A DNA stretch of 64,000 bases, taken from JBFHRE01 sp041746105. GTDB taxonomy: Bacteria > Actinomycetota > Acidimicrobiia > Spongiisociales > ZC4RG35. Below, in pieces: positions 42,184 through 50,578 of the stretch. Within the stretch, counting starts at the first letter, position 1, and every line of letters starts with the position of its first letter. The notes under the pieces are model-generated. The model had not been told where the DNA came from. It saw nothing but the letters and a program-made list of their open reading frames with translations, and made no database searches. Position numbers and translations under genes: made by a program. Location of the stretch: assembly GCA_041746105.1 (NCBI GenBank), contig JBGTHP010000009.1, positions 68,137-132,136 on the forward strand. The letters run 5' to 3'.

Positions 42184-43973
42184 ATCCAGAAGACCAGATT
42201 CGGGCCGCCTTCGAGGACCTGAGCCGGCGTGTCGCCGATGAGCCGAGCCGTCCAATTCCGAGCAGCGGTCACCCGAGTCGTAATCGACGAGCCCTTCCCG
42301 CTCTCGCTGCGGCGATGGGAACGATCGTTGTCATTGGCGGGATCGCGTTACTTCAGATCCTGCCCAGCGATCCCCCGATAACGGCCCCGGCGGTCACAAG
42401 TGGATTGGTGACCACGACGGTCCCCGACGGGTCGCCCACCACCGTTCCCCCGTCGACGACGCCAACTCCTCAGGTAGCGGATGACCGCTATCGGGTGAAC
42501 GCCGAACTCGTTGCCGGTGACAGTTCGGATCCGTTCCTCAATGTACGAGTCGAGCCGGATCCGTCGGCCCAACTGTTGGCAAAGCTCCCTCCCCAATATC
42601 GAGGCATGCGAGTGACGGGCGCCGAAGCGACGGCACCCGACGGCGGGAGTTGGGTTGAGGTGGAGTTGCTCCATCCCACCCCGATCACCAGCGGCTTGGC
42701 GCCAACCGGCGGCAAAAACCCGCGCGGTTGGGTAAACAGCTCTTTTATCGTCCATCTCGTCGATGGGATCTCGGTCGGCACAGAATACCTTCCGCCATGT
42801 GCGGGTGCCTCCGCCGCCCCTGGCAGCGACGGCACCGCCTCGTATGTTGCATCGCTCGAAGCGGTCAGGCTCACTGAGAACTGTCTTCGAATCGTGGTCG
42901 GATTCGGATTCGGCACCGGTGACTTCGAGTGGATGTCGGTGACCCAATTCCTTCTCACCGAGCCCCCGGTTTGGAGCGAGCTTCAGGGTCCGAGACCGCT
43001 CATTCTTGCCCTGCCCAACTCCACGATCGCCTGGCCGGCTGCGGCAAACGCATCGGATGTGTACGTCGTCAGGTTGCCCGATCTGGGTCTGGGGTTGACC
43101 TCGCTCGAGGCGGCGGATTCGGTGACGATCCGGGATTTCGAAGGAATGCTCGTGATCGATCTCGAAGGTGGTTCCCAACCGCCTCCGATCAAGGACAATG
43201 GAGTTGTCTTGACCGGCGAGCCCTCGGTCGGCCTCGGTTCGATATCGGTCGCCGGACTCGCTCGCCCCTTCGAAGCGAATCTCGGGGTCTACATCGAGGA
43301 CCTGAGTGGGACGCCGGTGAGTGCGTTGTGGTCGGGGAGCAGCTTTTTCGGAACAGTTCGCCAAGACTCATATGCAGTGCAGACCAACGACTGGACCACA
43401 GCCTGGGCTGGTTTCGCGGTGAGGGCCGAAGGGCTGCCCAACGGCTCCTACGTCATGGTCTTGTCTCCCGACGGGGGGTCGGATCAACCAAGGGCTCTCC
43501 GCCTGCCATTTGTCGTGTCAGACTCCCAACCCGCGTCCGACCCGCCCTCGGTCCAGTCCAACGAGATCGCCACCGCGCTTGCCAGTTTCGCCCACGGGGG
43601 TCCCACACCGCCCCTTGCAGAAAGTGTCATGCTTCGGCTTGGAGTATCCGACAACACCGTCACCTTGGACACGCCCGGTCTCGCCGATCCATCCAATTGG
43701 GTGGTGGATGCCAACGAGTTCGAGGGGTACACGGGGCCATTCGATTTCCTCAGCTTTCTGAGGAACCGTCCGTTCGTTTCGGTGACCGACGGGCAGGTGG
43801 ATCACTGTGCATCACCTCCGATCGATTATTGGCCGGCGGTGGGTCTGACCAGTCCACCCGTCAACATCCAGCCAATCGGGATCGACAGCTGCATCGACTG
43901 GTTCAACCTGGCCGTTCGCCTCGACGATCAAGGCCAAATCACCGAAATCGTGCTCGACCTCTACGGGCCGTGA
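42180..43973 (+). CDS. Membrane protein with SH3-like and Gmad2-like domains, possible sigma regulator
   Basis: 597 residues: a short cytoplasmic segment (about 1-41, RIRAAFEDLSRRVADEP-like), a membrane helix (about 42-61), a Thr/Pro linker (to about 98), then a large outside part. Residues about 105-185 read as a bacterial SH3-like repeat (LNVRVEPDPSAQLLAKLPPQYRGMRVTG). Residues about 355-450 resemble a Gmad2-like Ig fold (GLARPFEANLGVYIEDLSG, GFAVRAEGLPNGSYVMVLSPDG). There is no HRV zinc-finger anti-sigma motif, so the cytoplasmic stub may be a non-classical anti-sigma. Its stop (TGA 43971-43973) lies inside the inverted-repeat element. Confidence 0.68.
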   Translation: MNPEDQIRAAFEDLSRRVADEPSRPIPSSGHPSRNRRALPALAAAMGTIVVIGGIALLQILPSDPPITAPAVTSGLVTTTVPDGSPTTVPPSTTPTPQVADDRYRVNAELVAGDSSDPFLNVRVEPDPSAQLLAKLPPQYRGMRVTGAEATAPDGGSWVEVELLHPTPITSGLAPTGGKNPRGWVNSSFIVHLVDGISVGTEYLPPCAGASAAPGSDGTASYVASLEAVRLTENCLRIVVGFGFGTGDFEWMSVTQFLLTEPPVWSELQGPRPLILALPNSTIAWPAAANASDVYVVRLPDLGLGLTSLEAADSVTIRDFEGMLVIDLEGGSQPPPIKDNGVVLTGEPSVGLGSISVAGLARPFEANLGVYIEDLSGTPVSALWSGSSFFGTVRQDSYAVQTNDWTTAWAGFAVRAEGLPNGSYVMVLSPDGGSDQPRALRLPFVVSDSQPASDPPSVQSNEIATALASFAHGGPTPPLAESVMLRLGVSDNTVTLDTPGLADPSNWVVDANEFEGYTGPFDFLSFLRNRPFVSVTDGQVDHCASPPIDYWPAVGLTSPPVNIQPIGIDSCIDWFNLAVRLDDQGQITEIVLDLYGP

Positions 43974-44215
43974 CCGTTCCTTAGGCGCTTCGCCCCGAAT
44001 GCGGATACAGGGGCCGAAAGTTCGCCACAACCAAGAGCCTCTACCACCCTAAGTCGCTTTGGGCCACTCTCCGTGGTGGAAACGAATCCCTGATTCGAGC
44101 ATGCTGATTGAACGCGGCGAAAACAGAGGTCACATCGCAAGCCGAAGTGTGGGAGCCTGGTCCAACTTTCGGCGATTCGCCCCGAATACGGGGCCCACAG
44201 CCTAAGGAACGGTCA
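43971..44215. repeat. Inverted-repeat element, copy 1 (MITE-like)
   Basis: The outer 16 bases, TGACCGTTCCTTAGGC at 43971-43986, are the exact complement of 44200-44215. The inner arms continue with GCCGAAAGTT (left) and AACTTTCGGC (right), while a CGCCCCGAAT(G/A)CGG block occurs in the same orientation in both arms. The inner 140 bp differ from copy 2. The ends cover both stop codons of the flanking convergent genes (TGA of the sigma partner, TAG of nuoG at 44202-44204). No target-site duplication is evident. Confidence 0.75.
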
Positions 44216-46628
44216 GAACCACGGCAGGGCCCGAGCCGAGGCTGGGGACGCCTGGTTGATTGAAGGGTACGTAAACGGTTCCCGGCGCCAGTGAATCATC
44301 AAAACGGACCGGGAGCACAACCGAACCTCCCGAAGCCGAGACGGTGGCCTCGCCACCATCGGCGAGACCCAGCCTGGCGGCATCGTCAGGGTGGACCGCG
44401 ACAAACCCGCCCGGGGCCAGCGAATGGAGCGACAGTCCTTTGCGCATCAGAACACCGTCGTCGTACATCGTGCGAGCCGAATGCAACACCAGATCGGACA
44501 AGACCGACCTGGTCTCGGTCTCCACCGGCACATAGTTGAGGGGTTGCGCTGCCTCGCCGTGAGGCACCACCACTCCGTCCTCTGCATCCCATTCGAGCAG
44601 CTCGAGCGTCAGACCGTCATAGGCGGGCGCTGTGGCCGCGATCTGTTTAAAGATCACCTCGGGGGAATGCAGACCCAGGTCAACCCCCATGGCTCTTGCG
44701 AGATCATCGATGATCGACCAGTCAGGGCGCGACTGACCCGGCCCGGGAGTTATCCGATTGACGGTTTGCACCCGCCCTTCGAGATTGGTGACCGTGCCCG
44801 CCTTCTCGGCGAAACCTAGAGCCGGAAGAATCACGTCTGCGTAAGCGTTGGAGTCGTTGCGAAACAGGTCGATCGAAACTACGAACTCGGCCCCTTCCAG
44901 ACCTGCGACCGCCAGAGTCCCGTCTGGCATGTCGCGAACGGGGTCCGCGCCGAGCATCAACAATGCCTTCATCTCACCACCGGCCAGGGCTTCCATCATC
45001 ATGCGCGTCGATCGCCCTGGGACTGTCGGGAACTCACCCCACGACTCGGACAGATTGGCACAATGGACTCCGGTCAACGGAGCGCGTCCCGGCAACAAGG
45101 TGGGTGCCAGACCCATGTCGAGCGCTCCGAATACGTTGGCGCGTCGCGCGAGTGGCAAGACTTTGGCGTCTGGGAGGGTGCGGACGAACGCCGCCACCGA
45201 CTCGGCCAGGCGCGCATCTTCGGTCAATCCGCAGCGGCCCACCAATGCCACAACTGGTCCGTGATCCAGGGCCGCCTTCGCAGCCGTGGCGGGACCGGTG
45301 CCCGATTTGAGCTGTGCCAGCATTTCCCCACCGGATCCTGGGCGGTAGCGAAGGACGTGGTGTGCCCGATCGTCGAGACCCGATTGGCGGGGATGCACCA
45401 CGATCAGGGTTGCTCCCAACTCTTGGGCGGCCCGGCGCACTCGCAAATAGAGGGTGGGATGTTCTTCTTTGAGGTCAGGACCCCACAACAAGATCGTCCT
45501 GGCAGAATCGAGGTCACCGATCAGGGCACGGTCGGCAACCGCCGCCAGGAACTGGGGGTCGAGTCCGTCATCGAGTTGAGCATCGATGTTGTTTGATCCG
45601 ACCACCGCTCGCATGAATTTCGACAAGGCGAAAGCGTCTTCGTTTGTGCCACGGGAGCCACCGATGGCACCGATGGCGGCCCCGCCATGCCTAGCCTTGA
45701 TCTCCGACAGTTTCTGGCCGATCAGAGCAGACGCTTCACCCCAACCGATTTCGGCAAAGGTTCCGTCCGACTGACGGCCGAGAGGCACCGTCAACCGCTC
45801 GGGGGAATTGAGGTACTCGAACCCAAATCGGCATTTGTCGGAGAGCCACCCATGATTGGTCGCCTCGGAGTCCACCCCGACAAAACGCAAGACCTCGTTC
45901 TGACTGGCGTGGATCGCGATCCGATCACCGCTGGTGCAGTGGGTGCAAGTGGACTCGACCATCTGCAGGTCCCAGGGTCGTGCTTTGAACCGGTAGGCGG
46001 TGGCCGTCAAGGCCCCCACAGGGCAGATCTGAACGGTGTTGCCGGAGAAATACGAGGTGAATGGATGACCTTCGAAGATATTGATTTCGGTGAAGTTCCC
46101 CCTCTGTTGGAATTCGATCAGAGGATCGCCCGAGACCTCGTCGGAAAAGCGGGTACAGCGGGCGCAGAGGATGCAGCGTTCCCGGTCGAGCAGCACCAGG
46201 TCCGAGATCGGAATTGGCTTTTCATAATGCCTCTTCTCTTCGACAAATCGTGACTCGCCCGGTCCGTAGGCGATCGCCTGATCCTGGAGCGGGCACTCTC
46301 CCCCTTTGTCACACACCGGGCAATCAAGAGGGTGATTGGCGAGAAGGAATTCGAGGATCCCCTCTTGTGCCTTCTTCACGGTGTCGTTCTTGGTGTCCAC
46401 GACCATTCCGTCTGCAACCGGGTTGGTGCAGGCAGTGATCATCATGGGGCCTCGTGGCGTTTCGATCTCGACCAGGCACATCCGGCACATCCCTACAGGA
46501 TTCATCCTCGGATGCCAGCAGAAACGGGGAATGTAGGTCCCGTTGTCCTGAGCGGCCTTGATGATCAGCTCGCCTTTTCTGACCTCGTAGGCTTGGCCAT
46601 CGACCTTGATCGTCACCAGTTCGCTCAC
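44202..46628 (-). CDS. nuoG: NADH-quinone oxidoreductase subunit G
   Basis: 808 residues. The N-terminal ferredoxin domain has 2Fe-2S ligands in RFCWHPRMNPVGMCRMCLVE and later CTN; the His/Cys 4Fe-4S set lies in HPLDCPVCDKGGECPLQD; two further clusters are in CILCARCTRF to QICPVGALT. The middle is a molybdopterin-oxidoreductase-like domain without cofactor (CTHCTSGD, SDKCRFGFEYLNS). It is longer than the E. coli type but normal for actinobacteria. The ATG overlaps the nuoF stop by 4 bp. The final TVP and stop are encoded in the repeat element. Confidence 0.96.
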   Translation of the reverse strand: MSELVTIKVDGQAYEVRKGELIIKAAQDNGTYIPRFCWHPRMNPVGMCRMCLVEIETPRGPMMITACTNPVADGMVVDTKNDTVKKAQEGILEFLLANHPLDCPVCDKGGECPLQDQAIAYGPGESRFVEEKRHYEKPIPISDLVLLDRERCILCARCTRFSDEVSGDPLIEFQQRGNFTEINIFEGHPFTSYFSGNTVQICPVGALTATAYRFKARPWDLQMVESTCTHCTSGDRIAIHASQNEVLRFVGVDSEATNHGWLSDKCRFGFEYLNSPERLTVPLGRQSDGTFAEIGWGEASALIGQKLSEIKARHGGAAIGAIGGSRGTNEDAFALSKFMRAVVGSNNIDAQLDDGLDPQFLAAVADRALIGDLDSARTILLWGPDLKEEHPTLYLRVRRAAQELGATLIVVHPRQSGLDDRAHHVLRYRPGSGGEMLAQLKSGTGPATAAKAALDHGPVVALVGRCGLTEDARLAESVAAFVRTLPDAKVLPLARRANVFGALDMGLAPTLLPGRAPLTGVHCANLSESWGEFPTVPGRSTRMMMEALAGGEMKALLMLGADPVRDMPDGTLAVAGLEGAEFVVSIDLFRNDSNAYADVILPALGFAEKAGTVTNLEGRVQTVNRITPGPGQSRPDWSIIDDLARAMGVDLGLHSPEVIFKQIAATAPAYDGLTLELLEWDAEDGVVVPHGEAAQPLNYVPVETETRSVLSDLVLHSARTMYDDGVLMRKGLSLHSLAPGGFVAVHPDDAARLGLADGGEATVSASGGSVVLPVRFDDSLAPGTVYVPFNQPGVPSLGSGPAVVLTVP

Positions 46629-47932
46629 AGGTGATCACCTCCGAGAGGGCAGACGCCGTCCCGGATGTGGGCCAGCACTTCGTCTTTGAAGTATTTGGTG
46701 ATCGAGATGATCGGCGAAACCGCCGAGGGGCCAAGCGGACAGATAGTGGTCATGCGCGGCGGCCACGCCAGGCCAACCGAGATGTTGTCGGATACGTCGA
46801 GCATCACGTCGACGTCGTTGGGCCGACCCTGACCCGACTCCACCCTGTGCAGGATCATCTCGAGCCAGGTGGTGCCCTCGCGGCAAGGCGTACATTGCCC
46901 ACAGGACTCGTGAGAAAAAAACCGGACTACCCGCTCCGCCGCCTTGACGACGCAGGTGGTGTCATCCATCACCACAACGGCACCAGACCCGAGCATCGAG
47001 CCGGCCTTGCCAGTGACGTCCTTGGTGATCTCGAGGTCGAGATGGTCGACAGGAACAAACCACGGGGCCGACGCCCCGCCCGGAATCCAGCATTTCAGCT
47101 CGCGGCCGCCCCGGATTCCGCCGGCGATTTCGTAGATCAGCTCGCGCCAGGTGATTCCGTGAGGCAATTCGTAGTTTCCAGGCTTGTTGACATGACCGGA
47201 CACGGAGAACAGGAACGTGCCGGTGTCGGCCTCGTGCCCTAGCGCCTTGTAGGCGTCCACCCCCATCTCCATGATGTAGGGAAGGTTCGCCATGGTTTCG
47301 ACGTTGTTGACGATGGTCGGCTGCATGTACAGGCCCTTGGCCGCCGGAAAATAAGGCGGTTTGAGGCGAGGTTCACCTCTCAATCCTTCGAGAGAGTTGA
47401 TCAGTGCAGTCTCTTCTCCGCAGATATATGCCCCACCTCCGATATGCACGGTGACCTCGAGGTCGAACTCGGAGCCGAAGATCCCTTTGCCCAAAAACCC
47501 TTGTGCATAAGCCTCATCAACAGCCTTCTGGAGCCTGCGAGCGGGTTTCGGGTATTCGCCTCTGATATAGACAAAAGCGTGGTGGACCTCGTTGGCGACG
47601 GCGGTGATGATGATTCCCTCCACCACAGAATGCGGGTCACGCTCCAAGAGCTGTCTGTCCTTGAACGTCCCTGGTTCGGATTCGTCGCCGTTGATGACGA
47701 GATACGCGGGTCGAGGGGAAGCGAGAAAACTCCATTTCATCCCGGCAGAAAAGGCCGCCCCACCGCGGCCGAGTAATCCAGACGCCTTCACCAATTCCAC
47801 GAGTTCGTCGCGGGTTTGGGTGAGGGCCGTACGGGCCTGGACGTAGCCACCGGTTTGCTCATAGCGGGACATGGTGTTGGAGTCCGCGGGATGTTCCGAC
47901 ATTCGCCGGGTGATCACCTGGGGATAGGTCAT
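46625..47932 (-). CDS. nuoF: NADH-quinone oxidoreductase subunit F
   Basis: 435 residues; oxidises NADH through FMN. NADH/FMN regions SGLLGRGGAAFSAGMKW, VINGDESEPGTFKDRQLLERDPH and VHIGGGAYICGEETALINSLEG; 4Fe-4S N3 ligands ESCGQCTPCREGTTW plus a later Cys (TTICPLG). Both ends overlap neighbours by 4 bp (ATGA), so E-F-G is one tightly coupled unit. Confidence 0.97.
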   Translation of the reverse strand: MTYPQVITRRMSEHPADSNTMSRYEQTGGYVQARTALTQTRDELVELVKASGLLGRGGAAFSAGMKWSFLASPRPAYLVINGDESEPGTFKDRQLLERDPHSVVEGIIITAVANEVHHAFVYIRGEYPKPARRLQKAVDEAYAQGFLGKGIFGSEFDLEVTVHIGGGAYICGEETALINSLEGLRGEPRLKPPYFPAAKGLYMQPTIVNNVETMANLPYIMEMGVDAYKALGHEADTGTFLFSVSGHVNKPGNYELPHGITWRELIYEIAGGIRGGRELKCWIPGGASAPWFVPVDHLDLEITKDVTGKAGSMLGSGAVVVMDDTTCVVKAAERVVRFFSHESCGQCTPCREGTTWLEMILHRVESGQGRPNDVDVMLDVSDNISVGLAWPPRMTTICPLGPSAVSPIISITKYFKDEVLAHIRDGVCPLGGDHL

Positions 47933-48600
47933 GGTGTCTCCCGACCGGTGGTCCCGAGTATGTCGATGGCCGGAAATGGCCCAATCGCTCCCTCTGATTC
48001 CGATACGGCCCAGTCGAAACTGGTCTTTCCGCCAAAAAGCGCCTGCATCTCGTCGGCCCTCACCACAGGTGGAAGGCCGTCACGCAGCCAGCGCACGAGT
48101 TCTCGAGCCTTGTCGGGAGTAAGACCTTCGACCAGCTCATAGTTGACCTGAACCGCAGGCGCTCCCCCGCAGGCACCGATGCACTCTGCGTGTTCGACCG
48201 AAAGCAGACCGTCGTCATCTGTGCCTCCGTGAGCCACCCCGGACTCGTCTTCGATGGCGTGGAGGATGGCATCACCGCCCAACAACATGCACGAAATGGA
48301 GGTGCAGGCAGAGATCAGATACCGACCGGTGCGTTCGCGCTTGTACATCGTGTAGAAAGACGCCACCGAGCGGACTTGTGCAGGGGTGATCCCAACCCAC
48401 TCAGAAACTTCTTTGATTCCCTCATCCGTCAGCCATCCGTCTTCTGCCATGGCCAAATAGAGGAGTGGCATCACTGCCGAACGCCGCTGGGGATACCGGG
48501 CGATGATCCCGCGGGCAATTTCCTGGGTGACTTCTGACCAACGGCTCATCGAGGGCGCAGAATAGGAAGACAAGGCACTGCGGTCGAAACCAACCGGCAT
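47929..48600 (-). CDS. nuoE: NADH-quinone oxidoreductase subunit E
   Basis: 223 residues; thioredoxin-like 2Fe-2S protein with cluster N1a ligands in SACTSISCMLLGG and AECIGACGGAPAV. The N-terminal helical part (EIARGIIARYPQRRSAVMPLLYLAM) matches actinobacterial NuoE. Start: ATG at 48600 is chosen because residues after it (FDRSALSSYS) align with the region ahead of the first helix in relatives; ATG at 48549 is the shorter choice. Neither has a good ribosome-binding site. Confidence 0.93.
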   Translation of the reverse strand: MPVGFDRSALSSYSAPSMSRWSEVTQEIARGIIARYPQRRSAVMPLLYLAMAEDGWLTDEGIKEVSEWVGITPAQVRSVASFYTMYKRERTGRYLISACTSISCMLLGGDAILHAIEDESGVAHGGTDDDGLLSVEHAECIGACGGAPAVQVNYELVEGLTPDKARELVRWLRDGLPPVVRADEMQALFGGKTSFDWAVSESEGAIGPFPAIDILGTTGRETP

Positions 48601-48646
48601 ACATTTGCTTTCGAAGGAATCTCCAGAACGAAAGAGGTGCGGCAAC

Positions 48647-49015
48647 TCAAATCTGAAACCGCCGGTTCACTGCCGCGAACACCGAGCGAATAGTTGCCTT
48701 TGCTTCATCCTCGTGCGGCCGCACGGCGGCAGAGCCGATCAAGGGTTCTGCCGGTCCTGACTCCTGAATCAGGACGGTGACGTATGCGAATCCACCCAAT
48801 TCTCCTCGGGCGACTCCGACAAAATCGGCAGTAGCAGGCGTGGGCGACGCCGCGCGGGCGGCGGAGAGCGCCGCTCGCGCCACAACCGTCAACCGGTCCT
48901 GAGCCGACCCCTGGGCGATACCGGTCACCTCGGCACCGTTCCACTCGACCACAACGGTGACCTCGAGCCGACCACGTTTCGTGACTTCGTCGAACATGGC
49001 CAGTCGGGATCTCAC
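48647..49015 (-). CDS. Conserved hypothetical protein, 122 aa
   Basis: An alpha/beta protein with a regular strand-helix pattern (LEVTVVVEWNGAEVTGIAQG, LTVVARAALSAARAA, YVTVLIQESG, DEAKATIRSVFAAVNRRF). No known motif. GTG at 49015 or ATG at 48997 could start it. It lies directly upstream of nuoE, same strand, so it may ride on the EFG transcript. Function unknown. Confidence 0.6.
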   Translation of the reverse strand: MRSRLAMFDEVTKRGRLEVTVVVEWNGAEVTGIAQGSAQDRLTVVARAALSAARAASPTPATADFVGVARGELGGFAYVTVLIQESGPAEPLIGSAAVRPHEDEAKATIRSVFAAVNRRFQI

Positions 49016-49066
49016 GCGGGCAGCCTAACCACCCGACGTCGCAGTCAGATTGATACATTTGTCCCG

Positions 49067-49954
49067 ATGCGAATCGGGATTCAGTTGCCGGAGACCGAAC
49101 GTTTGGTTCCATGGTCCGAGCTCAGCGAGATGGCAACAACGATCGAACAACTCGGTTTCGACTCGATCTGGGTCGGAGACCATCTCCTCTATCGCGACGA
49201 AACGGGTCGCGCGGCGGGGCCGTGGGAGGCGTGGACCACCCTGGCCGCGCTGGCTGCCGTAACCGAACGGGTTCAAATCGGACCGCTGGTGGCGGCCACC
49301 GCGTTCCACAACCCGGTGATGCTTGCCAAACTTGCCTCAACCGTCGACGAGATCTCCGGGGGGCGGCTCGTCCTGGGCGTGGGCGCCGGTTGGAATCGCC
49401 TCGAGTTCGAGGCATACGGTTTTCCCTACGACCGCCGTGTTTCGCGCTTCATCGAGTCGTTTGAGATCATCCGTCGTCTCCTCGCAGGAGAAACCTTTGA
49501 TTTCGACGGGTCCTTCTTTTGTCTACGTGGAGCCGAACTGGCCCCGCCTCCGAAACCGGGTGGCCCGCCGCTCATGATCGGATCGAACGGATCACGCATG
49601 TTGCAGGCAACTCTGGCCCATGCGGCCTCGTGGAACTCCTGGTTCGAGGATTTCGGCAATCGTCCCGAGGCCTTGCCGCCTCTCCTGGACAAGATCGATT
49701 CGGCTTGCGAGGCCGTCGGTCGGGACCCTGCCACCCTCGAAAAGACCGTCGCCGTCCTCGTTCAATACGGGACAGAACCACAACGTCGGAACGACTCAAA
49801 CCCGATTGTGGGATCGGCATCGGAGGTCGCCGACGTCCTTCATCGTTTTGGCTCCATCGGGGTCTCACATGTTCAGTTGGTGCTCGATCCGATCGATCTC
49901 GACAGCATCGGGGAAGCGGGGCTTGTCCTAGATCTGTTGAGGAGCCCGCCTTGA
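49067..49954 (+). CDS. LLM-class F420-dependent oxidoreductase
   Basis: 295 residues; a TIM-barrel flavin/F420 enzyme of the luciferase-like group. MRIGIQLPETERLVPWSELSEMATTIEQLGFDSIWVGDHLL, LAALAAVTERVQIGPLVAATAFHNPVMLAKLASTVDEISGGRLVLGVGAGWN and EFEAYGFPYDRR are typical of TIGR03619-like proteins. Substrate not readable. On the strand opposite to the nuo genes, with the methyltransferase right behind it. Confidence 0.88.
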   Translation: MRIGIQLPETERLVPWSELSEMATTIEQLGFDSIWVGDHLLYRDETGRAAGPWEAWTTLAALAAVTERVQIGPLVAATAFHNPVMLAKLASTVDEISGGRLVLGVGAGWNRLEFEAYGFPYDRRVSRFIESFEIIRRLLAGETFDFDGSFFCLRGAELAPPPKPGGPPLMIGSNGSRMLQATLAHAASWNSWFEDFGNRPEALPPLLDKIDSACEAVGRDPATLEKTVAVLVQYGTEPQRRNDSNPIVGSASEVADVLHRFGSIGVSHVQLVLDPIDLDSIGEAGLVLDLLRSPP

Positions 49955-50553
49955 TCGTCCCTGAGCCCGAATTCATGGAAGAACACCTGGCGCTGGAGGC
50001 CGTCTATCTGGGTTCCGAGGTACCGGAGAAACAATCGGGTTATTCGGGAGGGCGGGAACGATGGGTCAACGAGCGATCGCCCATCGCCACCGCCCTCAAC
50101 CGGTCGGGCACCTTTCTCGACGTAGGGTGCGCGAACGGGCTCTTGCTCTGGGACATCATTCATTGGGCCGGCGCCAGGGATATCGAGATCGAGCCGCATG
50201 GCCTCGATCTCGGAGCAGGCCTCATCGAACTGGCACGGGAGCGCCATCCTGACCATCGCGACAACTTCTCGGTCGGCGATGCCTGGATATGGCAACCGGA
50301 CCGGAGATTCACGTACTGCTATTCGCTACTCGATGCAGCACCCGACCACCTCATGTCCGAATGGATCGCGCGCCTTGGCGATTGGGTCGAGCTCGGCGGT
50401 CGCCTGATCCTCGGCTCTTATGGCTCAACCTCACGCGGAGAGGATCCAGTTGATCCTGGTCCGCTCCTTCGGGCCGCCGGGTTCGCTGTCGCCGGTTCTG
50501 CGGGAGGAGGCGAGCCGGTGAATGCCCTATACGCATGGAGCGAAATCGGCTGA
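49951..50553 (+). CDS. SAM-dependent methyltransferase
   Basis: 200 residues. Motif I FLDVGCANGLLLWDII, then GLDLGAGLIELAR and GDAWIW, and a post-motif strand GGRLILGSYGS. TTG at 49951 is preferred: GAGGAG (49939-49944) lies six bases upstream, and the TTGA overlaps the stop of the preceding gene, whereas the ATG at 49975 lacks a site. Pairing with the F420-type enzyme suggests a shared pathway. Substrate unknown. Confidence 0.82.
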   Translation: MIVPEPEFMEEHLALEAVYLGSEVPEKQSGYSGGRERWVNERSPIATALNRSGTFLDVGCANGLLLWDIIHWAGARDIEIEPHGLDLGAGLIELARERHPDHRDNFSVGDAWIWQPDRRFTYCYSLLDAAPDHLMSEWIARLGDWVELGGRLILGSYGSTSRGEDPVDPGPLLRAAGFAVAGSAGGGEPVNALYAWSEIG

Positions 50554-50578
50554 CCGGCGTGCCTGCGGTTCTGCCGGC

